Of a stretch of 64,000 nt of DNA, positions 1 to 7,561 are shown piece after piece. The stretch is from positions 1,178,001 through 1,242,000 of the forward strand of contig NZ_CP079925.1 of NCBI RefSeq assembly GCF_019355935.1. The letters run 5' to 3'. Both the position numbers and the translations under genes were made by a program. Position 1 is the first letter of the stretch. Each line of letters opens with the position of its first letter. Under the pieces are notes generated by a model. That model was not told the DNA's origin. It worked only from the letters and a program-made list of their open reading frames with translations, and did not search any database. This DNA is from Comamonas sp. Y33R10-2 (GTDB lineage Bacteria > Pseudomonadota > Gammaproteobacteria > Burkholderiales > Burkholderiaceae_C).

Positions 1-1
1 G

Positions 2-544
2 GCGGTGCTTCGGCTTCTTCCTTTGCCGCCACTGCGTTTTGCTTTAAGTGCCTATGTAGAGACTTTCCGCAATATTCCTAGTGTGGCATTGCTGATCTTT
101 ATTGTGTTTGCACTGCCAGATCTCAATGTGCTGATCGATTATGAGCTTGCAGTCATTCTGACTTTGATGCTGGTCTGCTCCGCTTTCACAGCAGATTACT
201 TGCGAGCTGGTATCAACACGGTTGATAGTGGCCAAATTGAGGCGGCACTTAGTCTTGGTATGCGGCCAATGCAGGTGGTTGTTGCGATTGTTTTACCGCA
301 GGCGTTGCGTGCGGTTGTGCAGCCTATGACATCTCTCATCATCGCCTTGATGCTCTCTACCTCGCTGGCGTCGCAAGTGCCGCTTCAGGGCAGGGAGCTT
401 ACTGCTCTTGTCTCCAAGATCGCGACCGACTCTGCTGCTGGTATTGCCGCATTCGCTGTGGCTGCTGCTATGTACGTGTTGAGCGGACTGCTCATCGCCT
501 GGGTTGGCGCGGCAGTAGAAAAGAAAGTGCGAATACTGCGATGA
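2..544 (+). CDS. Polar amino acid ABC transporter permease (5' end outside window)
   Basis: This is the C-terminal part of an inner-membrane permease of the HisM/GlnP type, which forms half of the channel of an ABC importer for polar amino acids. The reading frame is open from the first bases of the window, so the true start lies upstream. The family EAA loop is visible (AALSLGMRP...LPQALR), where the ATPase subunit docks, as is the segment FRNIPSVALL that is typical of this family. Several hydrophobic membrane helices follow. Its stop overlaps the next permease start (ATGA), so the two are translationally coupled and probably pair as a heterodimer. The specific amino acid cannot be told; the binding protein and ATPase are not in view. 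Confidence 0.9.
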   Translation, partial: AVLRLLPLPPLRFALSAYVETFRNIPSVALLIFIVFALPDLNVLIDYELAVILTLMLVCSAFTADYLRAGINTVDSGQIEAALSLGMRPMQVVVAIVLPQALRAVVQPMTSLIIALMLSTSLASQVPLQGRELTALVSKIATDSAAGIAAFAVAAAMYVLSGLLIAWVGAAVEKKVRILR

Positions 545-1341
545 GTCGATCTTTGGAAGATATTTTGTTTGTGGCCCCTAGTCCTAGGGCTCAAACCATC
601 ACAAGGACTGTGAGCGCAATCGCTGCCGTCGTGTTGTTTTTGCTGGTACTGGGTGTTCTGTTCAGGTTTCATTCTGCTGGGCAGCTTGAAGCCCCATTTT
701 GGAAGTTTTTTGCTTGGCCAACGACTTGGACATTTCTGGTCAAAGGCATGCTCGGTACGCTGGCGTCGGCGGCAATGGCGGCCGTTATTGCATTGACATT
801 CGGGCTAGTGCTGCTGCTGGGTCGTTTGTCGCGGCAGAGGCTGGTGCGTTGGCCTAGCATTGCTCTTATTGAATTTTTGCGTGGTACGCCGACGCTGCTG
901 CTGATTTATGTTTGCTTTTTGGTACTTCCATCAGCTGGAATAAAGCTGAGCACTTATTGGATGCTGACACTGCCCATTGGCTTGAGTACTGCTGCAATAG
1001 TCGCTGAGGTTTACCGAGCAGGGGTGTTCGCTGTTCCACGTGGCCAAGCCGATGCGGCACGCAGTCTGGGAATGTCTGAGGCCCAAGTTTTTTTCTTTGT
1101 CGTGTTTCCTCAGGCGCTTCGCTACATTGTCCCGGCGCTGGTTGCACAACTGGTGATCGTGGTCAAGGACACTACCTTCGGCTACGTTGTTACCTACGGT
1201 GAACTCATGCAAAACGCAAAGGTGCTCGTTGCTAACTACAACTCTCTGGTGCCTGTTTACCTTGCAGTGGCTGTGCTTTATTGCCTTGTGAATTACGCAA
1301 TTTCAAGGGTGAGCAAGCGGTTTGCTGCGCCTGTGCATTGA
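541..1341 (+). CDS. Polar amino acid ABC transporter permease, second subunit
   Basis: This is a complete 266-residue inner-membrane permease of the HisM/GltK type. It shows the family signature FLRGTPTLLLIY and an EAA loop (DAARSLGMSEAQ...VFPQALR) followed by VKDTTFGY, close to the glutamate/aspartate-type permeases. About five to six hydrophobic helices are seen. The start ATG overlaps the stop of the upstream permease, so both belong to one operon and likely form the two channel halves. A weak hairpin and then a tRNA on the other strand follow, so this is probably the last gene of the operon. Substrate specificity is inferred only at the level of polar or acidic amino acids. Confidence 0.92.
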   Translation: MSRSLEDILFVAPSPRAQTITRTVSAIAAVVLFLLVLGVLFRFHSAGQLEAPFWKFFAWPTTWTFLVKGMLGTLASAAMAAVIALTFGLVLLLGRLSRQRLVRWPSIALIEFLRGTPTLLLIYVCFLVLPSAGIKLSTYWMLTLPIGLSTAAIVAEVYRAGVFAVPRGQADAARSLGMSEAQVFFFVVFPQALRYIVPALVAQLVIVVKDTTFGYVVTYGELMQNAKVLVANYNSLVPVYLAVAVLYCLVNYAISRVSKRFAAPVH

Positions 1342-1366
1342 AAGTTGTATGCATCGTTGAAACAGA

Positions 1367-1403
1367 AAAGCCCCGCCTATTTCTAGACGAGGCTTTGTGT
1401 TTT
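1367..1403 (+). terminator. Weak terminator-like hairpin after the ABC operon
   Basis: AAAGCC at 1367-1372 pairs with GGCTTT at 1391-1396. The inner part pairs imperfectly, and a T-rich stretch (GTGTTTT) follows. It lies 25 bp past the permease stop and touches the 3' end of the tRNA on the opposite strand. Confidence 0.45.
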
Positions 1404-1493
1404 GGCGGAAGGGGCGGGATTCGAACCCGCGGTGGGCTATTAACCCACACACGCTTTCCAGGCGTGCGACTTAAGCCACTCATCCACCCTTCC
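1403..1493 (-). tRNA. tRNA-Ser (anticodon GGA)
   Basis: On the minus strand a 7-bp acceptor stem (GGAAGGG/CCCTTCC), a D arm, an anticodon stem-loop with CTGGAAA in the loop (anticodon GGA, reading UCC/UCU), a long type II variable arm and the T arm GGTTCGAATCC are all visible. CCA is encoded at the 3' end (TGG at 1403-1405 on the plus strand). The long variable arm and the anticodon both specify serine. Confidence 0.97.
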
Positions 1494-1514
1494 TAAATCA
1501 TTCTCTTAAATGCA

Positions 1515-1537
1515 AAGCCAAGCAAACTGCTTGGCTT
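1515..1537 (-). terminator. Perfect 10-bp hairpin, probable terminator of the leftward operon
   Basis: AAGCCAAGCA (1515-1524) and TGCTTGGCTT (1528-1537) form a perfect stem with a three-base loop. Read leftward it is followed by a T-rich run (TTTGCATTT). It lies about 100 bp past the stop of the SnoaL-like gene and just before the tRNA, so it probably ends the leftward operon and insulates the tRNA gene. Confidence 0.6.
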
Positions 1538-1640
1538 GTTAAGAGTGATCCGTTGGTATGTATTCTAATCTCATTTTTGCGATGAAAAATGATTCGCTAG
1601 GGCATTCTGCAAGTAAGTGGCTTTGTTTCGCAGGCAACTT

Positions 1641-2129
1641 TCAGAGACTTGGCGCAGCGCCTGCTTGGCGCAAGAAGCGCATCACACCGCCTAGCACGGG
1701 CAGCTTTTCGTAGAGTTCTTCAGCAGCATCCCAATAGTCTCGATGCTCTAGCACCATGCCTTGCGCATCAAGTCGTAAAAACGTTCCGCCGCGAATGCAT
1801 TGGGCAACTCCTTTACGCCATCGGCGCATACGAAAGTGAAACTCCCACGCCAAAAATGCTTTTTGCCCTTGGACTAGCTGCTCAGTGACTACAAATTTTG
1901 GTTCATCCACGGTGGTAAACATATGGGCAAAAATTTGGCGAATCGCGTCTACACCTTGTACATCGTTGAACGGGTCTTTGAAATGGGCTTGTGGTGCGTA
2001 GCAAGTCGGCAGCTTGTCCAACTGCTCAAGACTGAGGGTCTCATAGAAAGACACCAGTCGCTGTACACCAGCTAGAACTTCAGGGAGCACCTGGGGCTGG
2101 GACTGCGTTGCAAGGTTTGATAGTGTCAT
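1641..2129 (-). CDS. SnoaL/NTF2-like fold protein
   Basis: This 162-residue cytoplasmic protein matches the SnoaL-like branch of the NTF2 superfamily: a helix followed by FYETLSLEQLDKLPTCY and the segment HFKDPFNDVQG, then strands ending in HRDYWDAAEELYEKLP. Members are small alpha-beta cone folds that bind or isomerise hydrophobic ligands, but the ligand here is unknown. It starts 1 bp after the stop of the upstream SDR gene and is the last gene of the leftward operon controlled from the LitR-type promoter region. A homologue is commonly found beside cyclopropane-fatty-acid-synthase/DUF1365 operons, which suggests a role in fatty-acid modification. Confidence 0.8.
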   Translation of the reverse strand: MTLSNLATQSQPQVLPEVLAGVQRLVSFYETLSLEQLDKLPTCYAPQAHFKDPFNDVQGVDAIRQIFAHMFTTVDEPKFVVTEQLVQGQKAFLAWEFHFRMRRWRKGVAQCIRGGTFLRLDAQGMVLEHRDYWDAAEELYEKLPVLGGVMRFLRQAGAAPSL

Positions 2130-2130
2130 G

Positions 2131-2931
2131 TCACAAACCGGTCATGCGGTGTATCAAAGGGAAGTACCAACGGTAGGGCAGCAATCGCAGCAGTTGCAAC
2201 CATCCTGTAAAGCGGCGTGGGAAATGCATTTCAAAGACGCCTCTTTGCCAGCCTTTGATCATGGCATCGGCCGCTTGCTCCGGCGTCAGCAGTGCAGGCA
2301 TACGGAAGTCATTTTGTGCGGTCAGCGGGGTGTCGACAAAACCGGGGTTGACCACACTCACGGCCACCCCCTGAGGGCGTAGATCCAGAAACAAAGTCTC
2401 CGCCAAGTTGATCAGTGCCGCTTTGGTTGGCCCATAAGCCAAGCTCTGTGGCAGCCCACGCAAGCCGGCAACGCTAGAGATCAAACTAAGGTGCGGTGTA
2501 TAGCCTTGATTTCCTTCGCAGCCTTGGCGCGCGGCGCGAAGCATGTCCGGCACAACGGCGGATACCACGTGCAAGGCACCGGTGAAATTGACTTGCTGGT
2601 GGCGCAGCAACTCATTCAAGTCGATGTTGTCTGCGCGCATGGGTTTGTAGTAACCCGCGCAGTAGCAAACCATATCGAGTGGAGCTTCAGCTTGCAGTTG
2701 CTTAGCTGCATGGGCCACCGCCTCACGGTCCGTCACATCCAGTGCAAGCGCTTGGCAGCCAACGTGCTGCACTGCAAATTCATGTAGCGCCTCTTGGTTT
2801 CTTGCAGAAACAATGACCTGTGCGCCTCGCGCATAAAGTGCTTTGGCCAGTGCCAGTCCAATGCCCGTAGAGGCGCCAATGAGCCAAACGCGCTTGCCTT
2901 GCCAGTCGGTGACGGGAGGGTTGAGAGGCAT
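2131..2931 (-). CDS. Short-chain dehydrogenase/reductase (SDR)
   Basis: This 266-residue NAD(P)-dependent oxidoreductase has the classical SDR nucleotide motif GASTGIG near residue 19. A Ser-Tyr-Lys catalytic set is visible as SSVAGLRG followed by YGPTK, and PGFVDTP lies downstream of the active site. The C-terminal tail is hydrophobic and basic, as in SDRs that work on membrane lipids. It sits between a DUF3833 lipoprotein gene (11 bp upstream) and the SnoaL-like gene (1 bp downstream). Within this operon it probably reduces or oxidises a modified fatty-acid or isoprenoid intermediate; the substrate is not known. Confidence 0.88.
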   Translation of the reverse strand: MPLNPPVTDWQGKRVWLIGASTGIGLALAKALYARGAQVIVSARNQEALHEFAVQHVGCQALALDVTDREAVAHAAKQLQAEAPLDMVCYCAGYYKPMRADNIDLNELLRHQQVNFTGALHVVSAVVPDMLRAARQGCEGNQGYTPHLSLISSVAGLRGLPQSLAYGPTKAALINLAETLFLDLRPQGVAVSVVNPGFVDTPLTAQNDFRMPALLTPEQAADAMIKGWQRGVFEMHFPRRFTGWLQLLRLLPYRWYFPLIHRMTGL

Positions 2932-2942
2932 CCGTATTTCCT

Positions 2943-3479
2943 TTACATCTTCTGAAAGGACAGCAAAACCTCGCCCAAGCGAATGCCAAATTTGCTCATC
3001 GTGGCGCGGTTGAGCAGAACTTGCTCATCGATCAAAAACATCCAGTCATCAAACTGCACTTCATACGTGCTGCCGTCTACAGGCAAGCGCAAGGTGTAGT
3101 TCCAGCGGAAGGCATTGCCAGATGTTTGCCCTGTGGCTTCACCCACCACATCATCTGCACGCCCGGTATAGCGACCATCGGCATGTTTAGTCAGGCGCCA
3201 CACGCGGCGCTCTTTGCTGCCGTCGGCATAGCTGAAATGTTCATCGAGCACACCTTGATTTCCCTCCCAGTGGCAGTCCATGACCACGGTGAAGCGCCGC
3301 GCTACCTCGCCATTGCGCTTTTGGAAAATGCCGTGCGCCATCACGCGTCCGTTGAAATAACGATCGAGCTCTAGCACTGGCTTTTCTTTGGCGTAGTCTG
3401 TGACTTGAGGACCAGCACACCCGACTAGAGCGGCAGTACCCGCAAGCGCGGCCAACAAACAAGTGCGACGTAAGGTCAT
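2943..3479 (-). CDS. DUF3833 family lipoprotein
   Basis: This 178-residue protein starts with a lipoprotein signal peptide whose lipobox is LVGC, so mature lipid-anchored Cys is at about residue 21. The rest matches DUF3833: RYFNGRVMAHGIFQKRNGEVARRF, then a beta-rich domain with DGRYTGRADDVVGEATG and a C-terminal FDDWMFLID motif. The fold is thought to be lipocalin-like and periplasmic, but no activity is established. Its start overlaps the end of the MFS transporter gene by 4 bp, so the two are translationally coupled. The same gene occurs next to cyclopropane-fatty-acid-synthase clusters in many Proteobacteria. Confidence 0.85.
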   Translation of the reverse strand: MTLRRTCLLAALAGTAALVGCAGPQVTDYAKEKPVLELDRYFNGRVMAHGIFQKRNGEVARRFTVVMDCHWEGNQGVLDEHFSYADGSKERRVWRLTKHADGRYTGRADDVVGEATGQTSGNAFRWNYTLRLPVDGSTYEVQFDDWMFLIDEQVLLNRATMSKFGIRLGEVLLSFQKM

Positions 3480-4810
3480 GATGCGTTCCTCCAGTTAAAT
3501 CTCGACTCGCGCTCTGGGCGAATGAGCAGCACATACAAAAGACAAGCTGCTATGAGCTTGAGCGTGCAAGGTACCAATGCGTAAGCCCATGCCAGATGCT
3601 GAAGCGCTTGCTCATCGTGGCTGCCGGGGGCATAGCCCAGCCATTGCAGCAGGGGCAAGGCTGCACCGGCGGCGAGGGCAAGATTGAGTTTGGTAGCAAG
3701 GTTCCACCAGCCTAGGTAGGCACCGTCATGACTGCCTTGTGCGCCTTGCTGCTCAATCAATTTAGCCAGCAGCGCACCAGGGATTGCCAAATCTGCGCCC
3801 AGAGCGATGCCCGTCAAGGCGCAAATCAGTGCAAAGGCTTGAATCTGGCCTGAGCCCAAGCTCGCAGTCCACGCAAAGCAGAGCACGGCCAAAAGCATGC
3901 CAAACAGCCAGCTCCACACTAGGCCGAAACGCCGTATCGATCGCAGCCACAGCGGCATGGATGCAGCTGCGCATATGAAGTACAGCACCAAGAAAACGGC
4001 GGTGGCTTGTTCACTCGCTCTTAAGCGGTCTTGTGCGAAAAACAGCATCAATGCAGCGGGGATAGCGCTGGCAATGCCATTGCATACAAACACAGCCAAT
4101 AGCCGCCGAAATGCGGGTTGCACTAATGGCTGCCACAAAGAAGCGCTCTCAGATCGCTGCGGTACGCTCAACTTCAGAGGCTGTGGCGCGCGCCACCAAA
4201 AGCTCCAGCCCAGCAGCAAAGCACAACCGAACACCGCCAGCATGGCATAAGCGCCCCAGACCACCGATAAAGCAGATGCGGCAATCACACCGGCGAGACC
4301 CAGCCCTTCACGCCAAGCCACTATGCGGCTGCGCAACAACTCATCGCCCCCTAAACGCACCCCCCATGCTTGGTGTGCAATCACCAAAAAACTGTGTGCA
4401 ATGCATGTCAGTAGCAAACCTGCTACCAGCCATACAGCCAATGCCGTTTGATTAGTCATTGCAGGAAAAAAAAGCCCTGCCATGCCAGACCACTGCAGCA
4501 GCGCAGCCCCTGCGCCCACCCACAGCACGGCGCGTGCACTGCATGCAAACAAAGCGTCGCTGGCACGGCCAAGCCAAGGATCAACAATGGCATCCATCAA
4601 CCGCACCACCATCATCAAAGCGCCCACAGTGGCAAGCGACAAGCCAAAGCTGCGGGCGTAATAGTTGGGTAGCACGACATACAAGGGCAGAGCCGCGAAC
4701 GCGAGTGGAAAGCCAAGCAAGCCATACGCCAAGCCGCCGCGCCAAGGTAGCCCATTGGGCTGTGCATCGGGTACATTCAAATGCGATTGCGACTGCAAAG
4801 GCGTATTCAT
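3476..4810 (-). CDS. MFS transporter, GPH-like branch
   Basis: This 444-residue protein has about twelve hydrophobic helices and the hallmarks of the glycoside-pentoside-hexuronide-like MFS branch: PLYVVLPNYYARSFGLSLATVG near the N terminus and MMVVRLMDAIVDPWLGRASD in the first cytoplasmic loop. Homologues in this gene order are annotated only as MFS transporters; whether it moves sugars or lipid-related compounds is not established. It overlaps the upstream chalcone-isomerase-like gene and the downstream DUF3833 gene by 4 bp each, making a tightly coupled trio. An export or flipping role for a lipid-derived product would fit the operon, but that is inference. Confidence 0.85.
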   Translation of the reverse strand: MNTPLQSQSHLNVPDAQPNGLPWRGGLAYGLLGFPLAFAALPLYVVLPNYYARSFGLSLATVGALMMVVRLMDAIVDPWLGRASDALFACSARAVLWVGAGAALLQWSGMAGLFFPAMTNQTALAVWLVAGLLLTCIAHSFLVIAHQAWGVRLGGDELLRSRIVAWREGLGLAGVIAASALSVVWGAYAMLAVFGCALLLGWSFWWRAPQPLKLSVPQRSESASLWQPLVQPAFRRLLAVFVCNGIASAIPAALMLFFAQDRLRASEQATAVFLVLYFICAAASMPLWLRSIRRFGLVWSWLFGMLLAVLCFAWTASLGSGQIQAFALICALTGIALGADLAIPGALLAKLIEQQGAQGSHDGAYLGWWNLATKLNLALAAGAALPLLQWLGYAPGSHDEQALQHLAWAYALVPCTLKLIAACLLYVLLIRPERESRFNWRNAS

Positions 4811-5409
4811 GGCGTACTTGGCTTTAAGCCCGCCAGCAAGGCACTGCGCAGACTTGGCTCTGAAGTTTTAGGTGACAGCCAAATGCCAAAAAAGTGGCGT
4901 GCCAGCTCAGGGTCTTCGACCAGGCCTAGCGCTTGCTCCCCGTGCCACAAACGCATACCTTGGCCCGGCAAATACACGCCAGTCAATTTGTCGCCGGCTT
5001 TCACATCGGGCAGCCATTGCGCCAACTGTGCAGTCCAGCGCTGAGCTAGATCAGGGCTTAGCGCACGCTGATGCTCAATTTCTTGGACAGACCGCTCTGC
5101 AATCGCTTTGCCCGTAAACGTTCGGTGATAGGTCAGCTCAAGCACCACGGGGTAATTGCCAAAGGTATTGGCATCAAACTCATGCCCCACCCACAGTCGT
5201 GCATCGTAAATACGCAGGCCTAAAAAACGCATTTTCCCATGCCCCGCCAAACGAGGCGGCTGCGCAAACTGCTGCACCACAGCGGAAGGCGTGGCTGCCG
5301 TTGTGGAGGCAAACCCGCTGCTTGAGGCGACTAAGCCTAAGCACGTCAGGCTCAGTTGCAATAGGGAAGATTTCAGAAATGAAATTCGACTTTTATGCAT
5401 ATACAACAT
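4807..5409 (-). CDS. Periplasmic chalcone-isomerase-like protein
   Basis: This 200-residue protein carries an N-terminal signal sequence (hydrophobic LLQLSLTCLGLVASS followed by a small-residue cleavage region). The mature part matches the bacterial chalcone isomerase-like family: GKMRFLGLRIYDARLWVG, LELTYHRTFTGKAIAERSVQEI and a C-terminal GIWLSPKTSEPSLRSALL. The family adopts the chalcone isomerase/fatty-acid-binding fold but lacks known flavonoid activity in bacteria; ligand binding in the periplasm is the usual guess. It is separated from the Cfa-type gene upstream by about 83 bp and overlaps the MFS gene downstream. Confidence 0.8.
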   Translation of the reverse strand: MLYMHKSRISFLKSSLLQLSLTCLGLVASSSGFASTTAATPSAVVQQFAQPPRLAGHGKMRFLGLRIYDARLWVGHEFDANTFGNYPVVLELTYHRTFTGKAIAERSVQEIEHQRALSPDLAQRWTAQLAQWLPDVKAGDKLTGVYLPGQGMRLWHGEQALGLVEDPELARHFFGIWLSPKTSEPSLRSALLAGLKPSTP

Positions 5410-5492
5410 GCCTCTATAGATCTGGATTCACATCGATGGTTTGAACAGAAAACGCAATGAGCGTTAAGCTGATCAGCCGCTGAATGACCTGA

Positions 5493-6716
5493 TTAATCCT
5501 TCACCAGTGTGTACTGCACGAGGTCGATGTTGCCTGCGTTGAAAGCGGCCTCGCAGTACGCGAGATAAAACTCCCACGTATGCAAAAAGCGTGAATCAAA
5601 ACCTTGCAGCAGCATTTGCCCGCGTTGTTGCACAAAGCTGTGATGCCATCGTCGAAGTGTCTCTGCGTAGTCTGGGCCAAATGCAAACTCTTCTTGGACA
5701 CGTAGTCCTGCACGCTCAGCCTCTTCGCGGATGCGCGCTGGGCTCGGCAAGCAACCACCCGGAAAGATGTATTGCTGAATAAAGTCCGTGCCCTGCACAT
5801 AGCGCTCAAACAATTGGTCATCAATCACAATGGCTTGAATGCAGGCTTTGCCACCGGGTTTGAGTAAGCGATGGACATGGCTGAAATAGGTGGGCCAATA
5901 GGCTTGACCTACGGCTTCAATCATCTCGATGGAGCAGATGGCATCAAAAGGAGCATCTTGGATGTCGCGGTAGTCTTGCAGGCGCAAATCCACGCAGTGC
6001 TGAACACGGGCATCAGACATGCGTTGCTGGCCATAAGTCAGTTGCTCGGTTGACAGCGTGACGCCGACCACATTGGCTTGGTACTCTTTGGCTGCCAACT
6101 CAGCCAGCGCTCCCCAGCCGCAACCAATTTCTAAGACACGATCACCTGGCTGCACGTTTGCACTGTGCAGGGCGCGGCGAACTTTGGCGTATTGCGCTTG
6201 TGTCAATTCGCCTTCCAAGTTGCCCTCAAACCAAGCGGAGGAATAGTTCATGCTGGGGTCTAGCCACAGCTGGTAGAAGTTATTGCCCAAGTCGTAGTGG
6301 GTATGGATGTTTTTGCGGCTGTTGGCCTTAGTATTGCGGCGCAGCAGGTGGCGAATGCGATAGGCCAAGCGCCCCCACCAGGAGCCATATATCAAGTCTT
6401 CCAGAGCTTCTCGATTGGCCAGCAGTAAACGAAATAAATCGGCCAAATGCGGGGTCGTCCAATCTTCTTGGATATAGCTTTCGGCCAGCCCGATATCGCC
6501 AGAACGCATCACTGCATTGAATACATTCCAGTTTTTGAGTCGCACTGAGGCCGTCAAGCCATCACCTGAGCCGTAGCGCAACTGGCGCCCATCCGGCAAC
6601 TCCAGCAGCAAGCAGCCATGACGTATGCCTTGCAGCAAGCGTAAGCCAGTGCGCGCCACAGAAGGTGCATCCGTGGGTAAGGACATGGTGGTTGGGGTGG
6701 GGGCAGTGGGGTGCAT
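5493..6716 (-). CDS. cfa: Cyclopropane-fatty-acid synthase family SAM methyltransferase
   Basis: This protein of about 407 residues belongs to the Cfa/mycolate methyltransferase family, which transfers a methylene or methyl group from S-adenosylmethionine to the double bond of a phospholipid acyl chain at the membrane. Visible are the HYDLGNNFYQLWLD motif (about residues 140-153), the SAM-binding motif VLEIGCGWG (about 194-202), and IEAVGQAYWPTYF with FIQQYIFPGG further on. The open frame extends to 6863, but that would overlap the end of the DUF1365 gene by more than 140 bp, so the ATG at 6716 (5 bp after that gene) is chosen; ATG 6686 is an alternative. Paralogues in such operons, for example in photooxidative-stress regulons, modify unsaturated fatty acids. 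Confidence 0.88.
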   Translation of the reverse strand: MHPTAPTPTTMSLPTDAPSVARTGLRLLQGIRHGCLLLELPDGRQLRYGSGDGLTASVRLKNWNVFNAVMRSGDIGLAESYIQEDWTTPHLADLFRLLLANREALEDLIYGSWWGRLAYRIRHLLRRNTKANSRKNIHTHYDLGNNFYQLWLDPSMNYSSAWFEGNLEGELTQAQYAKVRRALHSANVQPGDRVLEIGCGWGALAELAAKEYQANVVGVTLSTEQLTYGQQRMSDARVQHCVDLRLQDYRDIQDAPFDAICSIEMIEAVGQAYWPTYFSHVHRLLKPGGKACIQAIVIDDQLFERYVQGTDFIQQYIFPGGCLPSPARIREEAERAGLRVQEEFAFGPDYAETLRRWHHSFVQQRGQMLLQGFDSRFLHTWEFYLAYCEAAFNAGNIDLVQYTLVKD

Positions 6717-6721
6717 GGTGA

Positions 6722-7561
6722 TCAATGGGTCGTAGAGCTGCGGGTAACAGATTGCTCGGGCGGCTGCTGTTTGCGGTGAAATGGCACGCGCTTGAGCCAT
6801 AACCGCAATGCCTGCCAATGAATGCGGGCAATGACAGCGAAGGTCATGAGGGGATATTTCCAAAGCGCTTGCCGGCGCGTGCTGGCGGTTAGTGGCTGCA
6901 AGCGTGTGGTGACACCCGTGAGCAGTAGCGGCCCTTGGGCATCGGCATAGTCCACACGCGCAGTAATTTGACCGAGGCCATGCGCTTCAGAGCGCTTAAA
7001 TTCAAAGCGGTATGAGCCTTCGACTTCGCAAAACGGTGACACATGAAACGCCTTGCTAGCTTGCAGCCCGCGTCCGTACTGCGGGTGATCGAGCACATAG
7101 GTATGGCGCTCACCAAAGGTGTTGTTCACCTCGGCCACGATGGCGCGCAAACTGCCATCGTTGCGGTGGCAATACCAAAAGCTCACGGGTTTAAAGCTGT
7201 AACCCCACACACGGGGAAAGCATTGCAGCCAGATCTGGCCATCGGCATCGGTGATGCCTTGAGATAGCAACACCTCTTGCAGCCAGGCCAGCGCGCCACC
7301 TTGCTCGGGACTGCGTCCATCGCCATGGTCAGCATCCCAAAAACTTAGAAAGCCAGCGCGGTTTAGCGCCAAAACCCCGGCAGATTGTGGGTGAAGTTGC
7401 AGTGTGCGCATGGGCAGCATCACGTTGAACGTGTGGTACACAAAGCGGTGCATGCGGGGGCGCAGGCGTGTGTGGTGTACATGGCCAAAACCAATCAGCG
7501 GGCCAACGCTTTGAACTGTGCCTGCCAGGGATTGTGTCTGCATGTGCGAGGGAGTACTCAT
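6722..7561 (-). CDS. DUF1365 family protein
   Basis: This 279-residue protein matches DUF1365: the N-terminal HTRLRPRMHRFVYHTFNVML, FLSFWDADHGDG, the central YSFKPVSFWYCHRNDGSLRAIVAEVNNTFGE, and a C-terminal helix before the end. The family almost always sits between an FAD-dependent oxidoreductase and a Cfa-type methyltransferase gene, exactly as here. Its start overlaps the upstream oxidoreductase stop by 4 bp. It is required for furan or methyl fatty-acid formation in some species, but its own reaction is not settled. Cytoplasmic or membrane-peripheral localisation is expected since no signal peptide is visible. Confidence 0.9.
   Translation of the reverse strand: MSTPSHMQTQSLAGTVQSVGPLIGFGHVHHTRLRPRMHRFVYHTFNVMLPMRTLQLHPQSAGVLALNRAGFLSFWDADHGDGRSPEQGGALAWLQEVLLSQGITDADGQIWLQCFPRVWGYSFKPVSFWYCHRNDGSLRAIVAEVNNTFGERHTYVLDHPQYGRGLQASKAFHVSPFCEVEGSYRFEFKRSEAHGLGQITARVDYADAQGPLLLTGVTTRLQPLTASTRRQALWKYPLMTFAVIARIHWQALRLWLKRVPFHRKQQPPEQSVTRSSTTH

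Noticed and set aside
6717..6863. 49-codon N-terminal extension of the Cfa-type gene
   Set aside because: It would overlap the DUF1365 gene by more than 140 bp and has no family similarity; ATG 6716 is placed 5 bp after that gene.
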